Part shown: piece after piece, positions 33,053 to 45,703 of the stretch
How positions within the stretch are numbered: position 1 is the first letter of the stretch
Layout: each line of letters begins with the position of its first letter
Assembly (NCBI GenBank): GCA_000151295.1
Contig: GG745339.1
Span: forward strand, 425,644-489,643
DNA: 64,000 nucleotides
Reading direction: 5' to 3'
Source of the DNA: Allomyces macrogynus ATCC 38327
Taxonomy: Eukaryota > Blastocladiomycota > Blastocladiomycetes > Blastocladiales > Blastocladiaceae
Notes under the pieces: generated by a model
What the model saw: the letters and a program-made list of their open reading frames with translations, nothing else
The model's database searches: none
What the model was told of the DNA's origin: nothing
Program-made: the position numbers and the translations under genes

Positions 33053-34778
33053 CTAGCTGCGGAATGTCTGGATCGTGACAAACAACATCGCACCAAATCC
33101 TACGACAATAAACGCCCAGTCGAGCAGCTTCCAGCCGAGGCCTTGGTTCGGGAACGCGCGGAGGTGGAACGCGGCCGGGTAGCCTGTGGATCACAGCAGC
33201 AATCAATCGTGATCAGTCCCACACCAACCACCACCACCAAGCCCACCAACCAAGTAGAAAAGAAAAGAAACGTACAGAAACTCAACGGGACACACCCAAA
33301 CGACCCAACAATTGAGACCAACTTGTCGAGCGCGTCGGCTGCGAAATACGCGACCATGCCAATGCAAACGACGACCGCCCACCGCGACACGTTCTGGATC
33401 CAAAACAGCTTGCGCGGCGACCAAAGCGCCATGCCCGACGCAGGTTTGACGGGCTTCACGTCCGGGTCAATGTCGAGGACCGACGAGAACAAAACCTTGT
33501 CGAGGCACTGCATGGTGGGCGTGACGGTGATCGGGAACGTGAAGACAATCGCCCAAATGTAGAGCGCGTAGATGGTGCTCGAGAGCGCGTTCTGGTCGAG
33601 GTTGAAGAGCACGATCGTCTGGACTTCGGCGCCCCAACTCAAGTACCCGACGGCGGCGACGAACACGTCTGTACAGCAGGTAGTAGCGCGCGTTCAGTCA
33701 GATTGGCCGGACCGCGGCGGAAATATACGAAAGCGGAAGAGATGTACGAACAGATGGCGGTTGTGATGACCATGGCGACGCACAGAATCATGCCAAACTT
33801 CTTAGGCTCCTTGCACGCCTCCTTCATCGGAATGACCAGGCCTACACTCCACCGGCCAGCGTGAGCCGACAAACACCGGGTGGAGAACAAAAAATCGAGA
33901 TTTTCGAGCGTACCGATCCCTTCAAAAGTATAGATACTCGTGCCGATGAACAGCGGGAACCGGTCCGCGTTGAGCATGACGATGTCTTTGGCGACACCGC
34001 CCGCGCTCACCATATGGCTGATGGCCGCGACAGAGACGACGCCGAGCCCAAAGAGCACAAAAGCGTTGCCCATGATGGACAGGATTGCAAAGTTCTCCAT
34101 CCTGCGCACCGTGACGAGCGGCAAGTAGATACCCATCTGGATCAAGATGAACACCCACGGGCCTAGCAGGACGGCGTCGTTGCTCACGCGGCGCACGAGC
34201 TCGGACGCGTTTTTTGCGACCTACGGGTTTCGGTTCACGCGAACGTCAGTTCTCGCCGAAGCCAAGACGGAGCGAGGAGAAGTGGAATGAGTCACGTACG
34301 AAGAGGCAATACGCGCAGCCGAACCCGAATTGACTGATGCCGACACTTGCGAGCACCAACCACCGCGCGGGCTTGCCAAACAACCGGTCGCCAATCTGCT
34401 CAAACGATCCGGGCACGACCTCGCTCGTCCACACGAGCAGCATCATCCCGACCGTGATCAAAATGGCGAGCAGGAGCAGCATCGCGACTGAAAATGCAAA
34501 ACCGCCGTCGCGGAACGCCTGCATAAGAGAAGTTCGCGAAGATGAGCGCCATGTCGGGAGTCGTGCAGGCCGGGACGTCGTCGACGCACCGAGGACAGGA
34601 AGAGAACACCTGGACATGCGGGCGAGGGGAAATGGGTCAGATTCAGGATGTTCTGCGTCGAGGCGGATCGATCGTTTCGCGGGTCGAGCATACCGGTGCC
34701 GATAAACGACTTGAGCAACAGCAGAAACACGCGGCCGCTACTGCCCGTGCCCTTTTGAATGGCTGGTCCTGCACCCAT
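33053..34778 (-). CDS. Vacuolar-type amino-acid transporter (AAAP/SLC36, Avt3/Avt4-like)
   Basis: The start GAGPAIQKGTGSSGRVFLLL with LKSFIGTG is the hallmark TM1 of the AAAP family (ATG 34778; an earlier exon with an acidic tail is possible, for example DDQPGEGPASAAVEDE near 35000). Following exons encode AFRDGGFAFSVAMLLLLAIL, VVPGSFEQIGDRLFGKPARW, GPWVFILIQMGIYLPLV, SIYTFEGIGTLENL and GYLSWGAEVQTIVLFNL. The last exon is GYPAAFHLRAFPNQGLGW...VTIQTFRS, ending at 33053. About ten membrane segments are visible across at least six exons. The family exports or imports neutral amino acids with protons across vacuolar or plasma membranes. The substrate is not deducible. Confidence 0.8.
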
Positions 34779-35847
34779 GGTAGTGATCCGACGTGATTGA
34801 CGAGGTGGCGAAAAGATTGATCGGATCCGGTTGGTCGAGACGAGCGCGATCGCGTCGACGTTGCTGGAAATCGCGGGCCGAGCTGATGGAGACGGGTTCG
34901 GTCCGCTGAATCGCAAGAAATCGTGCGGGAGCACCAACCGTCGACGGGCGCTGGCCGGTACTTGTAGGCCTCGCCGCCGACTGGCCGCCGCCGCACTGGC
35001 CCCCATCAAGCAAACAACTCATCTTCGACAGCCGCGCTGGCGGGGCCCTCGCCGGGCTGATCGTCCGGGTGGTCGTGAAGGGGGCGCATCGGCAAATCCC
35101 GGCTAGCGTGGCGGTGGCCAGGCGGCGCTGCATCCAGTTGTCGTTTGCGGGCTAGACTTGAGGCTCTTCAATGGAGACGGGGGCTTGGTTGGGTTGGTCG
35201 GGTCGCATCACTGTTGCAGATCAAACGCCCGGTTTCAACAGCAAGACGCTGATCAAAAGGTAGAGAAGAAGCAGGTCGAGGCGCAAATGTTGGTTGTTCG
35301 AGCGTGAAGTCCATGCGTGAGCCCCGCACAACGAGGCTCGCGCCGGCTGGAGGCACGAACCCATGACCGGGTCAAGCCTGTGCACGAGCCGCACCGGCGG
35401 TTTCCAGATCAAAACCTCTCGCCGACGCGCTCGCAACGCGTAGGTACGCTGACATCGACTCGGTGGCGCTTTCGGCCGAGGTGAAGTGGAATGAGTGCCT
35501 CGGCTTGGCACTGAGGAGCAGCGCGACGGGCAAAGTCGGCCAGAACCCAAAGTGCAGCGCACGTCGCAGCAACCTCCACCAGTTCCCGAAGCACGGCGCG
35601 TTGCTGTTGGCGTATAGTTGGGGAGCCAAATCGCGCATAAAGTCAACGTTTCATGCGCGGGGCGGGCTGGGATGTGGGCACGGGCGCGGTGCATCGCGCG
35701 CGAGACGCGTTTGATTAGTGATTCGGCCTGATTCGACCATGATCATGCCGTCCATGGTCATGCCCCCTCCACAGCCTGCAAAGAATCACGCGTTGCAACG
35801 ATTGGAACACTGGCAACAAGAATCTCGTCCAGTTCTGGTCTTTAGGA
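34779..35847. other. Gene-poor interval, transporter 5' flank
   Basis: May include an upstream coding exon of the transporter. A minus frame at 35372-35638 (MRDLAPQLYANSNAPCFGN...) is moderately protein-like but matches nothing I recognise. Confidence 0.35.
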
Positions 35848-37233
35848 TCACGCTCCACCTGACGCGCTGGCACGGACGCGACCAACCAACTCGCCAAAGT
35901 GCGCGCGGCGCCACCCCTCGTCGTCAATCCTCATGGCCTCAAGCGCGGCCGCGCGTTCGGCGGGGCGCGACGAAGACGCCGAAATGGCGCCGACCACGGC
36001 CAGGAGCGAATCGAGCGCCGACTCGAGGGCGCGGTCGCGGTTGGTCGCGGCATTGCGCGGCGGTGGGCGGTACGCGCCGGCCTCGGCGAGTTGCCGCGTG
36101 CCACGTTCCAGCGCGGTCGCATCGATGGGCGTGTAGGGCTCGGGCACGGGCGAAAGCTGCCGCACGTGGTCGACCAGACAGCCCGCGGGCAAACGCTCGG
36201 CCGATGCGTAGTAGGAAAAAGGACCCGATGGAGGCGCGTTGGGTCCAGTCGAACGCGGATTGCGCGAGGGTTGAGCGTGTGGCTCGCCCGAGGTGGATGG
36301 ATGGCGATTGCGCGTGTGGTACTTGGGTGAGGACGGCGTTTGGCGCGGGGGACTGCGGTTTCGGGTCTGGTCGCGAGTACGACTGCGACTGCGATTGCGG
36401 GCCGGACTCGGAGTGAGACTGCAACCCGGGCTGCGACAAGTGCGACCACGACTCCGACTCTGACTTCGGCTGGATCGGCGGCTGCGCTTCCGCTCGCGAC
36501 TCGGGCTGCGGCTGCGGCTGCGGCTGCGGCTCCAGCTCCTGCCGCGACCACGGCTGCTGCTCGCGTACCGCCGGTCACGATCACGGCCACGCCCCCGGCT
36601 CCGACTCCGACTACGGTACCCACGGTTGCGACGGTCCGAGCGACTCTTGCGATCACGACTGTGGCTCCTGCTCCTGCTCCTGCTCCAACTCCGACTTCGA
36701 CTGCGACTATGCGACCAGCTGCGACCGCGACTCCGCGACCGTTCCTTGCGGCGGCGTGCCGGGGACCGAGATCGCGATCGGGAGCGAGACCAAGATTGCG
36801 ACCGCGACCCGCCGCGACGTGACGATCGCGTATCGGTATGATCTTGATGTTTACTGGTCATCGAGTACGACGCCGTGCTGGCGGCCGGCTGCACGCTCGT
36901 CGGCGGCGGCACGGCACCCTGCAACAATGGAGCGGCCCCTGGGAGCATCGGCAGTGGCGGCAGCATCCCCGGCTGGCCCCCAGTGGCAGCCATGGCCAAG
37001 AGCGAGGCGAGCAGTGCCGGCGGCATACCTGGCGGAGCCGATGGCGGCATGATCGGGTACGCGGCTTGCTGCTGCTGCTGCTGCTGCTGCTGCAGGAACG
37101 GCATGCCGCTGCCGGGCATGGGGAGCGAGAACGGTTGCTGCGGCATCGGATAGGTGGGGACAGCTGCGTTCGGGCGCCGCGGGTCGACGGGCGCTGCGGC
37201 CGGGTACCCGGGCGGGGGCGGGCCTGACGACAT
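35848..37233 (-). CDS. RS-domain (Arg/Ser-rich) protein, probably splicing related
   Basis: From ATG 37233 the protein begins MSSGPPPPGYPAAAPVDPRR, then a Pro/Met/Gln-rich region with a poly-Gln tract. About 150 residues of dense RS/SR/RD dipeptides follow (SRSRSRSRSPARRRKERSRS type). A C-terminal globular-looking part reads YYASAERLPAGCLVDHVRQL and RALESALDSLLAVVGAI. RS domains mediate interactions among splicing factors and are phosphorylated by SRPK/CLK kinases in nuclear speckles. No RRM is visible, so this is an SR-related rather than classical SR protein. The frame is open further upstream, but composition suggests the start at 37233. Family not identified. Confidence 0.65.
   Translation of the reverse strand: MSSGPPPPGYPAAAPVDPRRPNAAVPTYPMPQQPFSLPMPGSGMPFLQQQQQQQQQAAYPIMPPSAPPGMPPALLASLLAMAATGGQPGMLPPLPMLPGAAPLLQGAVPPPTSVQPAASTASYSMTSKHQDHTDTRSSRRGGSRSQSWSRSRSRSRSPARRRKERSRSRGRSWSHSRSRSRSWSRSRSRSHSRDRKSRSDRRNRGYRSRSRSRGRGRDRDRRYASSSRGRGRSWSRSRSRSRSPSRERKRSRRSSRSQSRSRGRTCRSPGCSLTPSPARNRSRSRTRDQTRNRSPPRQTPSSPKYHTRNRHPSTSGEPHAQPSRNPRSTGPNAPPSGPFSYYASAERLPAGCLVDHVRQLSPVPEPYTPIDATALERGTRQLAEAGAYRPPPRNAATNRDRALESALDSLLAVVGAISASSSRPAERAAALEAMRIDDEGWRRAHFGELVGRVRASASGGA
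37067..37093. repeat. CAG (Gln) microsatellite in the RS-protein gene
   Basis: A perfect CTG/CAG run encoding about nine Gln residues on the minus strand. Confidence 0.9.
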
Positions 37234-38434
37234 GTTGATGGGTGACTGCGGTAAGTGCACGACTTGGCCGAGTTGGTGGTGGACGCTGTGCTGGCTCGCG
37301 ACAACTAGCAGGGCTGACAGAGAGACACGGCCAAGTTGGCGCCGACAGGTGCTGCGCCCACATGGAGCGCTGGCGGTCAAGCAGCACAGCTCTCGATGCG
37401 CGGTCACGTGTGTCCTAATCGCGTCTGAGGCAAGCGTTTCCCAAACACAGGCAAGTCGCATACCGTCCGCCGTTCGCGCTTCGAACACTCTCTGCATCAA
37501 CGCGCGTTCCAGCGGCGCGACTTGCTGCCTTGGGACACTCGCTCGCCATGCTTGCCATGCCTGGGAACTGGTTGCGGCACGGCGCGCGCGCGCGCTTGCA
37601 GAGGCCCGGCCGCTCGCTGACCGGGTCGTCCGATGAGCACGCGCAGCCATGAGAATCCCAGCAACCGGTTCCCAGCGCCTGGCGCTCCCACCAGCGACGC
37701 CCTCGACCACCACGAAGTCGACGAGAAGACGACCGACTGTCCGCTAAGGACCCGTGCACCTCCAAGCGCCAGCACCGCGAGCGTGAGTCCAGCCTGTGCG
37801 ACGCGACCAAGTCAACATCGACGCACGCCCAAAGATCCACGACAGCGACGACGGCGACGACGACATTCACCACGTTGTTCACGACGGCAGAATCAACAAC
37901 GACAGCCTGCTGGACGCTGCCCGTGACCCTCGCGCTTCCTCTCTTCCATTTCCTGCTCTACGACCGACACGACGAAGTGCGATTGGCCCTTGCTCGGCCT
38001 CACCACACACAACCAGAACTTGATTGCACACGACCACCTCGAACCACGACGACCACCGGGCACGCTCGATCAGCACACCCGCGCCGACTCCATCCAGCCA
38101 AGTGACGACCGCACCGAAGCAGCGACCGCTCGGGGCGCGGGCAACCACGAGCGACCACTCTGGCCACGAGCGACCACGATCGACCACTTGAGACAGCAAC
38201 GACCACGCACACTTACTTGATCTGCACCCGCATTGCGTTTTGCTCCTGAACCGGCCAAGCCAACGATTCGATCAGGTTCGTCTTCATCACGCACGGCCGC
38301 TCAACGCCGGTGGTTGGATGTTCGTCCCTCCCCGCTCCGGCCAGCGGCACAAGTTCGCCCAGAATATCTAACGCCAACAGCTGCACCTTTTTTCCACCGC
38401 CACCAGACGCTGCGCCACCTCGACCACCTTCACA
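37234..38434. other. Divergent intergenic region, RS-protein / pseudokinase genes
   Basis: About 1.2 kb with no supported gene. The part around 38000-38210 is low-complexity and repeats acgaccac-like words (gcgaccac, cgaccac), which generates spurious frames on both strands. Confidence 0.45.
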
Positions 38435-41400
38435 ATGCTTGGCCGCACTGAACCCACGAGTCTCGGGTCAATGTCAGCCTTCCACGGCGACCGCGACATG
38501 CCACCACAACGCCAAGGCTACGCGTCCAAGTCGGTCGCGAGCAATAGCTCACACACGCCCAGCTACCTCGGTACCGTGCGTGGCGGCGGGTCGCGCCGCA
38601 CCTCGATCGCGTCGGGTGGGTACGCCAGCTCATCTGGGACCAGTGCCGCTGCAGCGTTTCTCGACATGCAAGTTGTACCGGTGCCCACGCAGCAGCAGCT
38701 CGATCCGGCGCGCCGCGATGAGATTGAGCGGCTGCGGCAGCTGCACGGCGAGGGCCAGCACCACCGCGCGTCGGTTGCGCGGTTTGATGACGACTACGAG
38801 CACGAGCACGGGCAGTACACGCAGCAGCTCATGCAGCAGCAGCACCACCAAGCCGCCGCGTCCAACTCGCCGTACCAAGACTTTGACCAGCTCGTGCAGC
38901 ACTCGCAACAGCAACTGCAGCAACAGCACCACTCTCAACTGCCTCCAAGCGACTCGGGTGTCCAAGTGGGTCGCGCAGCGCACTTGTGCACCATGGACCG
39001 GCTGCTCATGCACCCGGCATTCGAGGCCGCCAAGTCGCTCCTTCGCGCGGTCCCGTTTGCCGGGATTTTCGTGCACATGGTCGACACGCTGACGCGGTGG
39101 CGCCTGCTCAACCTCGAGCGGCAGCAGCACGACGGGTCCGACCCGATCGAGCTTGGCACGCGTGGTCTGCCCGGGTCCATTTCGGCCATGCACTTGGGCA
39201 TCGGCAACGTGCAGCGCGCTGCAGCGCTCGCCAAGCGCGCACACGAAGTCACGGCCGTTTTGCTGGCCACGATCGAGTTGTTGCCGCCCCGCGACCGTCG
39301 CGAAGATCATCCACGGTTGCGGATTTTCCGCGACCGGGTCACGGAAATCATGTTGCTGCAGCGGTCGATTGCGTCATTTTCCGTGTCGCTGGGCGACACG
39401 AACGAGGCGGCGACGGGCGGCAAGAAGCGGAGTGGGAAGACAGCGTCGCTCATGACGGCGTTCCGCGCCGACCACCACGCGCGTATACTCGACGCGTTGT
39501 CGGTCACACTCGATGCGCTCGAGCGTGATATTCAGACGCAGCTCGCCGTACACACGGCGACGGCTGCCGTGGTCGCTGACGCCAAGCTGAACGCGATTGC
39601 CGGGTACCTGCAGAAACTTTGCGACCAAATGACGGCCGGAGGTAGCGGCGGCGGGCAGGGTGGTGCGCAGAATGAGCAGCTAATCACACTGCTCTCGTCG
39701 CTAATCCCGTCGGTCCAGGCCGACAGAGAGTTGCAGCACGAGGAGATTCAGCGGCAAGTGCAGCTGGCCATGATGCCCGGGTTCCTGCACGATCCGCGTG
39801 TGCACCCGAACGTGCGCAAGCTTTGGTGGCATTTCCGCTGGACCGCGACGAGCATCGAACTTGACACACTCGTGCGCAATCTCGGCGACTTTTTTGTGGC
39901 CGAGCTCGCCGAGACGGCTGGAGACGATGCAGTCGCTGCCTCGTCGCAGGCCGTGGCGATCAAGGGCCCCAAGGGCTACGAGTCGGTGCGGTCGTCGCGT
40001 TACATGAACGAGACGGTGCGCAGCACGTTCAATCCGCTTGAGTCGATGATGGGCGGTGGTGCCAGCAGCGCAAGCACCAAGAAGGCCGGCAGCATGTCGG
40101 GTAAGCGCGATCCGCTGCTCCTCCTGTGGAATCATTTCCTACAAACGATTGCCGCTCCCAAGGACGCGCGCGCAAGCCGGCGCGGGATCCCGCGCCAGCC
40201 GCTGTGGTTTATCGAGGACCTGCAGCTCGACGGCGCCATGTCCCCGCTCGCGCTATCAGAAACGCTCGGGTCGGCCAACGTCTCGCTCGGCGACTATGTG
40301 CTCTGGAAGCTGTTTGGCTGGATGCACCTCGCGATCCGACTCGAGCACCGCATTTACACGCACACCCCAACACCGCCGGGCAGCGAGGCCACGGGCGGCA
40401 AGACGCCGACCTCGTCGCGGCGTATGAAGAACAATGTGTTCGTCCTGCTCGGGCGGCACCATCTCGACCGGTTCCTGCAGTGCATGCAGCTCGTCATGAA
40501 CGCATTGCGCAAGCGGTACCGGTACTCGCAGTCGTTGCACCACCGCATCATCTCAACCTACATGCGCATCTACGCGGCGCAGCGGCTGCCGGGCGCATCG
40601 TCGTCGCGGTCCGGACGCGGGCTTGATGCCGGCCGTCGCGGGTCCGATGCGGCCATGGACGCAATGATGCCTAAGTCGCTCGTGAGTTTTTCGGAACGGT
40701 TCGAGGACCTGCTCGTGTTTCTCGAGGAGACGACCGAGTTCTTGGACACGATCCAGCAGTCGGCGATTGTCAAGGTGCACCCACACCAGGCACGGACTGG
40801 TGGAGTTGCCGCGAAACCGATGCAGTTTATCACGCCCGAGGCGATTGCCATGTTCGAGGCGCAGATAAAGAGTTTGCAGGTGCGGCTCGTCGCGTGCGCC
40901 GGGGAAATTGGTGTGTTCGAGTATTATGTCCGTGGTCCGCGAAAGTGCGTTGGTTCTCATCGTTTCTTCCTTCCTTAGGTCTCGACTTGCCGTCCTGGAC
41001 CGCCGACGAACTGAACCACCTCGAGAGCCTCGACGCGCCGAACCAGCTCACGCTCAACCTGATGCGGCGCACGTTCATCGACACGGCGTCGGGCGTCGTC
41101 GGCGACCGGATCATTCTCGCGCCGACGTCCGTCACCAGCATCCTGCCAATTGACGACGATACCGACGAGGCGCGTGTCACCGGGGCCGGCGCGGACGGCA
41201 CGACGCTCGTGGCCACAGGCGACTGGTGCGGCCACCCGGTCCAGCTCTTCCGGCTCGCATGCGACCTGCCGGATGGCGCGTGGGAAGAAGACGAAAATGA
41301 CGAGTACGAGGCCGCGCATACGCGGTTTGAGAACGCGCTCAAGCTGATTTCGCTCGCTGCGTCGATTGCCTACGCGCCGTCGCTCCTGCAAATGCACGGC

Positions 41401-44400
41401 CTGGTCTTGCTCGAGGACCCGCCGTACATGACGGATGCTGCGAAAGACAAGCCGCGGCGGTCGGATCTGGGCCGTACGTCCGCGCCCAAGGCCAATCACG
41501 GGTGGTACATTGTCGCGGAAGGTGGTGTCCTGCCGTTGCCGCAGGTCTGCACTGAAGGGTTCCCGCTCGTTGCCAAGTTGCGCGTCGCACAGTCTCTCGT
41601 CGGCGCGCTTGCCGTGCTCGACGCGCACGGCGTCCCGCACTGGACGTGGTGCGCACGCAACGTTTACGTGACCATGGACGGCCACGCCAAGCTCGGCGGA
41701 CTGTGGGACGCACCGCGCGTGGGGGATGCCGAGGTTGCGCGATACCAGGCGCCCGAGGATATGGACGAGACGCGCGACGCGGCGAGTCTCGAGGTCGAGA
41801 GCCCGAATGCGCACTGGTTTGCGGCGCTCGTCTACGCTTTTGGCGTCACGCTCTGGGAAATGATCATGGCGTACGATCATGGCGTTGAGGTGTTTGAGCG
41901 ACCATTGCCGCTGTGCGAGTCGGCATTGCCGCAGCGCATCATTCAGATCAACCCGGAAGAGTTGTTTGATTGCTTGAGTCGCCAGGCGGCGGCTCTGGGG
42001 CAAGGTCCGCCGTCTCTTGCCGAGGGGGTGTGGAGTGTTTTGCTGCAAACGGACAGTTTTCTCACCCATTGATTGTAGTCATGACCGAGGACGAAATCCG
42101 ACTCCTGGTCAACGTGATCGACTCGTGCGTGAACCCGTCGCCCATGGGCCGGCTCACGGTGCGCGACCTCGTCTCGACCATGACCAAGATTGTGCGGCGC
42201 GTCGAGCGGCGGTTCTTGGCCAACCCACCTGCTGGCATGATGCCGAAGATCCTGACCATGGCAGCGATGCCGCCGTCGTCGGACGCCGACCTGTCTGCGC
42301 CCGCTGCTACGGCTGCCGCCGCCGCCAACCCGACCCCGCCGACCAAATCGACAGCGCCGACATCGGCGGCCACGACCGCGACCGTCGGATCGACGCCGCC
42401 ATCGATTGTGAACGGGTCGGTGCGCGGTGTGCCGCCGCGCATCGAGTCAGCCATGCACTCGTCACCGGCCAACTCGACGGGCGCCGTCGTGATAACGCCC
42501 AGCAACTCGGGCGACCTCGTGGCGCGCGGACTTGGATCCGACTCGATGCCGTCGCTGACGCTTTACCAAGCCGACACGACGGGCGTTATGCAAGCCGAGC
42601 TCGTCCCTCAAGACGGATCTGTCCGCAGTCGACAGTCGCTGCTCGACAAGAAGCACGCTGCGGCCGCGCGACACCGCCCTCTGCCCTCGACCGCCGGACT
42701 CACGCTCCAATCGCCGCCCACCACTACCATGGCACCGCGACCCATCATGCCCGACTTCCCCGGCTCGTTCCCAGCGGCTCCGACTTATCCAGCCGCTACC
42801 GCGCCGTCGTCAGGTACCGTGTCCCCGGACTCGTCGGACATTGAACGGCCGGACACTCCGCCGGCGTCGTCGCCGCTGCTCCTCACCCAGGCGCTCGGAA
42901 CCGCAGACGAGCCCTCGCATGTGACGGGCAAGATCAACTACGCGGCCACGACCCCATCGGCGCGCGTGCGGTTCAACTTGAGCATGAACGCGGCCAATGC
43001 GGATAAGAAGTCGGATACGGTGCGGTCGACGGGCCCGACGCGGTCGATTCTCAAGCTCGATCCGGAGGCGGCTGCGGCCAAGGCTGCAGAGGTGGCTGCC
43101 GCCGAGGCGCAGCGTCGACGCGAGGAGGAGGTGCACAAGGCGCGTGTCGCGGCCGCGGTCATGGCGATCTCGGAGCCGCCAACCAAGACGCCCGACCCGC
43201 CGGTTGCCGTCGAAAAGGGCAAGAAGAAGCGCATTCTGAGCCGGCTTGCCGACCGGCTGTCGTTCACTAAGGCGCCCAGCACGCCGTCGCTGTCTGACTG
43301 GGGCCCGCTGTCGTTTGCCAAGAGCGAACACGAGACGTCGCCGCGCAAGGGCGGCAAGAAGAGCAAGAAAAGCTCTGCTACCCCTGCACCGGCACCGGTT
43401 ATGGCCTCGCCCGCGTCTTCAGCCGCTACGCCCGCGTCTTCGGCGGCGACACCGGGGACCGCACCTGCAACGCCGTTCACGAGCCCAAATGTGATGGCCA
43501 CGTCCAAGCTGGCGTCGCCGCCAATGGCCACGTCCAAGCTGCCCTCGCCGCCAATGGCGCCAGCGCCCATGGCCTCGGACCAGCCCGACCGTAGCTCGTC
43601 GCCCGAGCCCGAGTACCACTCGGCGTCCGAGTCGGACTTCCCCGCTCGTCCCATGTCTTCTGCTGCCGACGACGAGGACGCATCGGCAGCGTCGGCATCA
43701 GCGTCCGCCTCGGCCGCAGTTGAAACCTCTCCGCCGTCGCGCGCCTTTGCATCGAGCCCGCCACCGCGTCACGCGTCGCCGCAGGCAGGTGCCGATTTGG
43801 AGCGTGCCGCCAAGGCACACTTCGACGCTGGCGACGGTGCCGAGGCCACGAGGCTCTTGGCACGAGCCGCCTCGGTGTACGGGCGGCCGACGGCAATGAT
43901 GCTGTTGGGCGACTGGTTCTACTATGGTGAGAAGGGCGCAGCAACGGGCACGCGCGACCTCGAGCGCGCCAAGTTGTTCTACGCCCAGGCTGTGGACCTC
44001 GGGCACACCGTGGCGCGCGCGGGGCTGGCGGACTTGATCATGTTCGGGTCCGGACACGGCCTGCCGCCGCTGCCGTCGCAGGTCGAGGCCGCGCTTGAGC
44101 ACTATGTTGCTGTCCTGCAGACGTTCCAGGCACCGCCGACCGTGAGCCGAGACGGAGATGCTGACGAGGACGACGCCGACGACGCGGCGTTCCCAGCGCC
44201 ATTGCTCGCGCGCGTGCATGCCGGGATCGCCGACGCCCTTGCGTTGCGCGGAGACATGGAACAGGCCGAGGACTATGCGCGCGTCGCGCTCGACATTGAC
44301 CCGAAGACGCGCCGCGCCGCGGCCCGACTCGGCAAGTGCATTGTCGAGCGCGCTGCCCGAGAGACAGAGCGCGGTGGACCGCCCGCGGTTGTGGATGCGC

Positions 44401-44546
44401 TGCTCAACGATGCGTGGGTCATGCTCCAGGGCGCACAGGGCACGCGCACGGGGCTCGAGGCGCTTGTCGAGTGGTACAATGTGCGTGGCGACCATGACGA
44501 AGCCGCGCGGCTGCGCGGGCATTTGCATGTGTACTCGGATATGTGA
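38435..44546 (+). CDS. Giant pseudokinase with Sel1/TPR-like repeats
   Basis: Three exons (38435-40934, 40979-42034, 42079-44546; two 44-nt introns) sum to 6024 nt, an exact 2007-aa frame. The N-terminus is Gln/Ser-rich. A large helical region follows (LLRAVPFAGIFVHMVDTLTRW; LWWHFRWTATSIELDTLVRN; RFLQCMQLVMNALRKRYRY). Exon 2 has a kinase-like fold lacking catalytic residues: the HRD site reads HWTWCARN (Asn kept, Asp lost), DFG is replaced by GLW, and the APE-like YQAPEDM is kept. The C-lobe continues in exon 3 (SCVNPSPMGRLTVRDLV). A long disordered Ala/Ser/Pro linker leads to C-terminal helical repeats (ARAASVYGRPTAMMLLGDW; AKLFYAQAVDLGHTVARAG), which are Sel1/TPR-like. It is probably a scaffold. 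Kinase-like plus Sel1 architectures are known in fungi, but this exact layout I do not recognise. Confidence 0.75.
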
Positions 44547-45703
44547 TGCATTCGGACAGACGAACGTGCATGAGGGGTGATTGTGGTTGCTGCTGTTGTT
44601 GCTGAATGTGCTGCTGCGCTGATATGTTGTACCCACCCATTCTCTTTTGAATTGTGTTTCCGTCCATGTTTTACTTGTTCGTTTCCTTCATTCTCATTTA
44701 CCCCATCGGTTTTCCCATTGATAAGCCGCTCGCGGACAGTTGTGGCCCCCTGCAAGCGCGATGTTCATGCGTGCATCGAAAATTGATTATCTGCTTGCTG
44801 ATCTTCGCTAACTTCACCCATTCTCTGGGACTTATCTTGCGCGCAGCCTCACAGTGTGGACGAATATGAAGACAAAGTATCGACCATGTTCCTGATTGGC
44901 AACCAATCGAGTCGTAGAGGGACACGACGCCTGGCGCTTCATCTTTGGGAACAAAAATCAAGCGCTCCTGTGCCTCGCTGAATCTGTGCAATGGATCTTA
45001 CAACCAATGGTAGAGCCTGCTGGATCGCTGGGTGCCACCCACGAGCCCTGACTTCATACCCCTATACTTGCAGAAACACCAGCTGTCGCGTTTTCCAGAT
45101 TCATCCTGTGCGAGTCAAGAGCAAACGCGTGCAAAACACCCCCAGGCTCAAGCGCGGCCAAATTCTCCATAAATTGAGCCCTGGCGCAAGCATCAAATCG
45201 CTAATGACATCATTGACAGAAAGCAGTGTCTTGGTTCCAGTTGGTGCTCCTTATAAACGATGCGATGAAGCTTGCAGGTGACTTATGTCCATTCAACAAA
45301 CACACGCAGGTCATTGACAGGAACGTCAAAATGATTGATACTCTAAACATGCGCAGTGAGCGTATGAGCGAGTCAATCCTGGTAGCACAAGTCGCAGCAG
45401 CACACGCCCCTGACGGTAATTTATGGTGTCAGTGAGTCCTGGGGAATGTGCAGCCAAGAGACAACAAGCAACATGAGATGGGAAGTAAGTTGATCAGGGA
45501 GATTGCTGTCACGATTCCTGCACTGAAATGGCAGGAAGCAGAAAGCAGCAAAGAATAAGAATAAGTAAAATACGAGCTTGTTGATGCATCACAAAAGAAT
45601 ACAAAAGAAGGCGCCAGAGCAGCACAGTGAAACTTGTAATGTGTTCCCAAAAGCACATGGACATGAAGAATGTCACTACATCAAAATTTGGGTACCACTT
45701 CAC
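44547..45703. other. Intergenic, no supported gene
   Basis: Lower-GC DNA with only short or composition-driven frames on both strands. Confidence 0.5.

Noticed and set aside
35372..35638. 88-aa minus-strand frame (MRDLAPQLYANS)
   Set aside because: Moderately protein-like, but unrecognised and possibly chance in GC-rich DNA. Kept only as a note in the interval description.
36340..36822. Plus-strand Ala/Thr-rich frame
   Set aside because: Mirror reading of the RS-dipeptide region on the minus strand.
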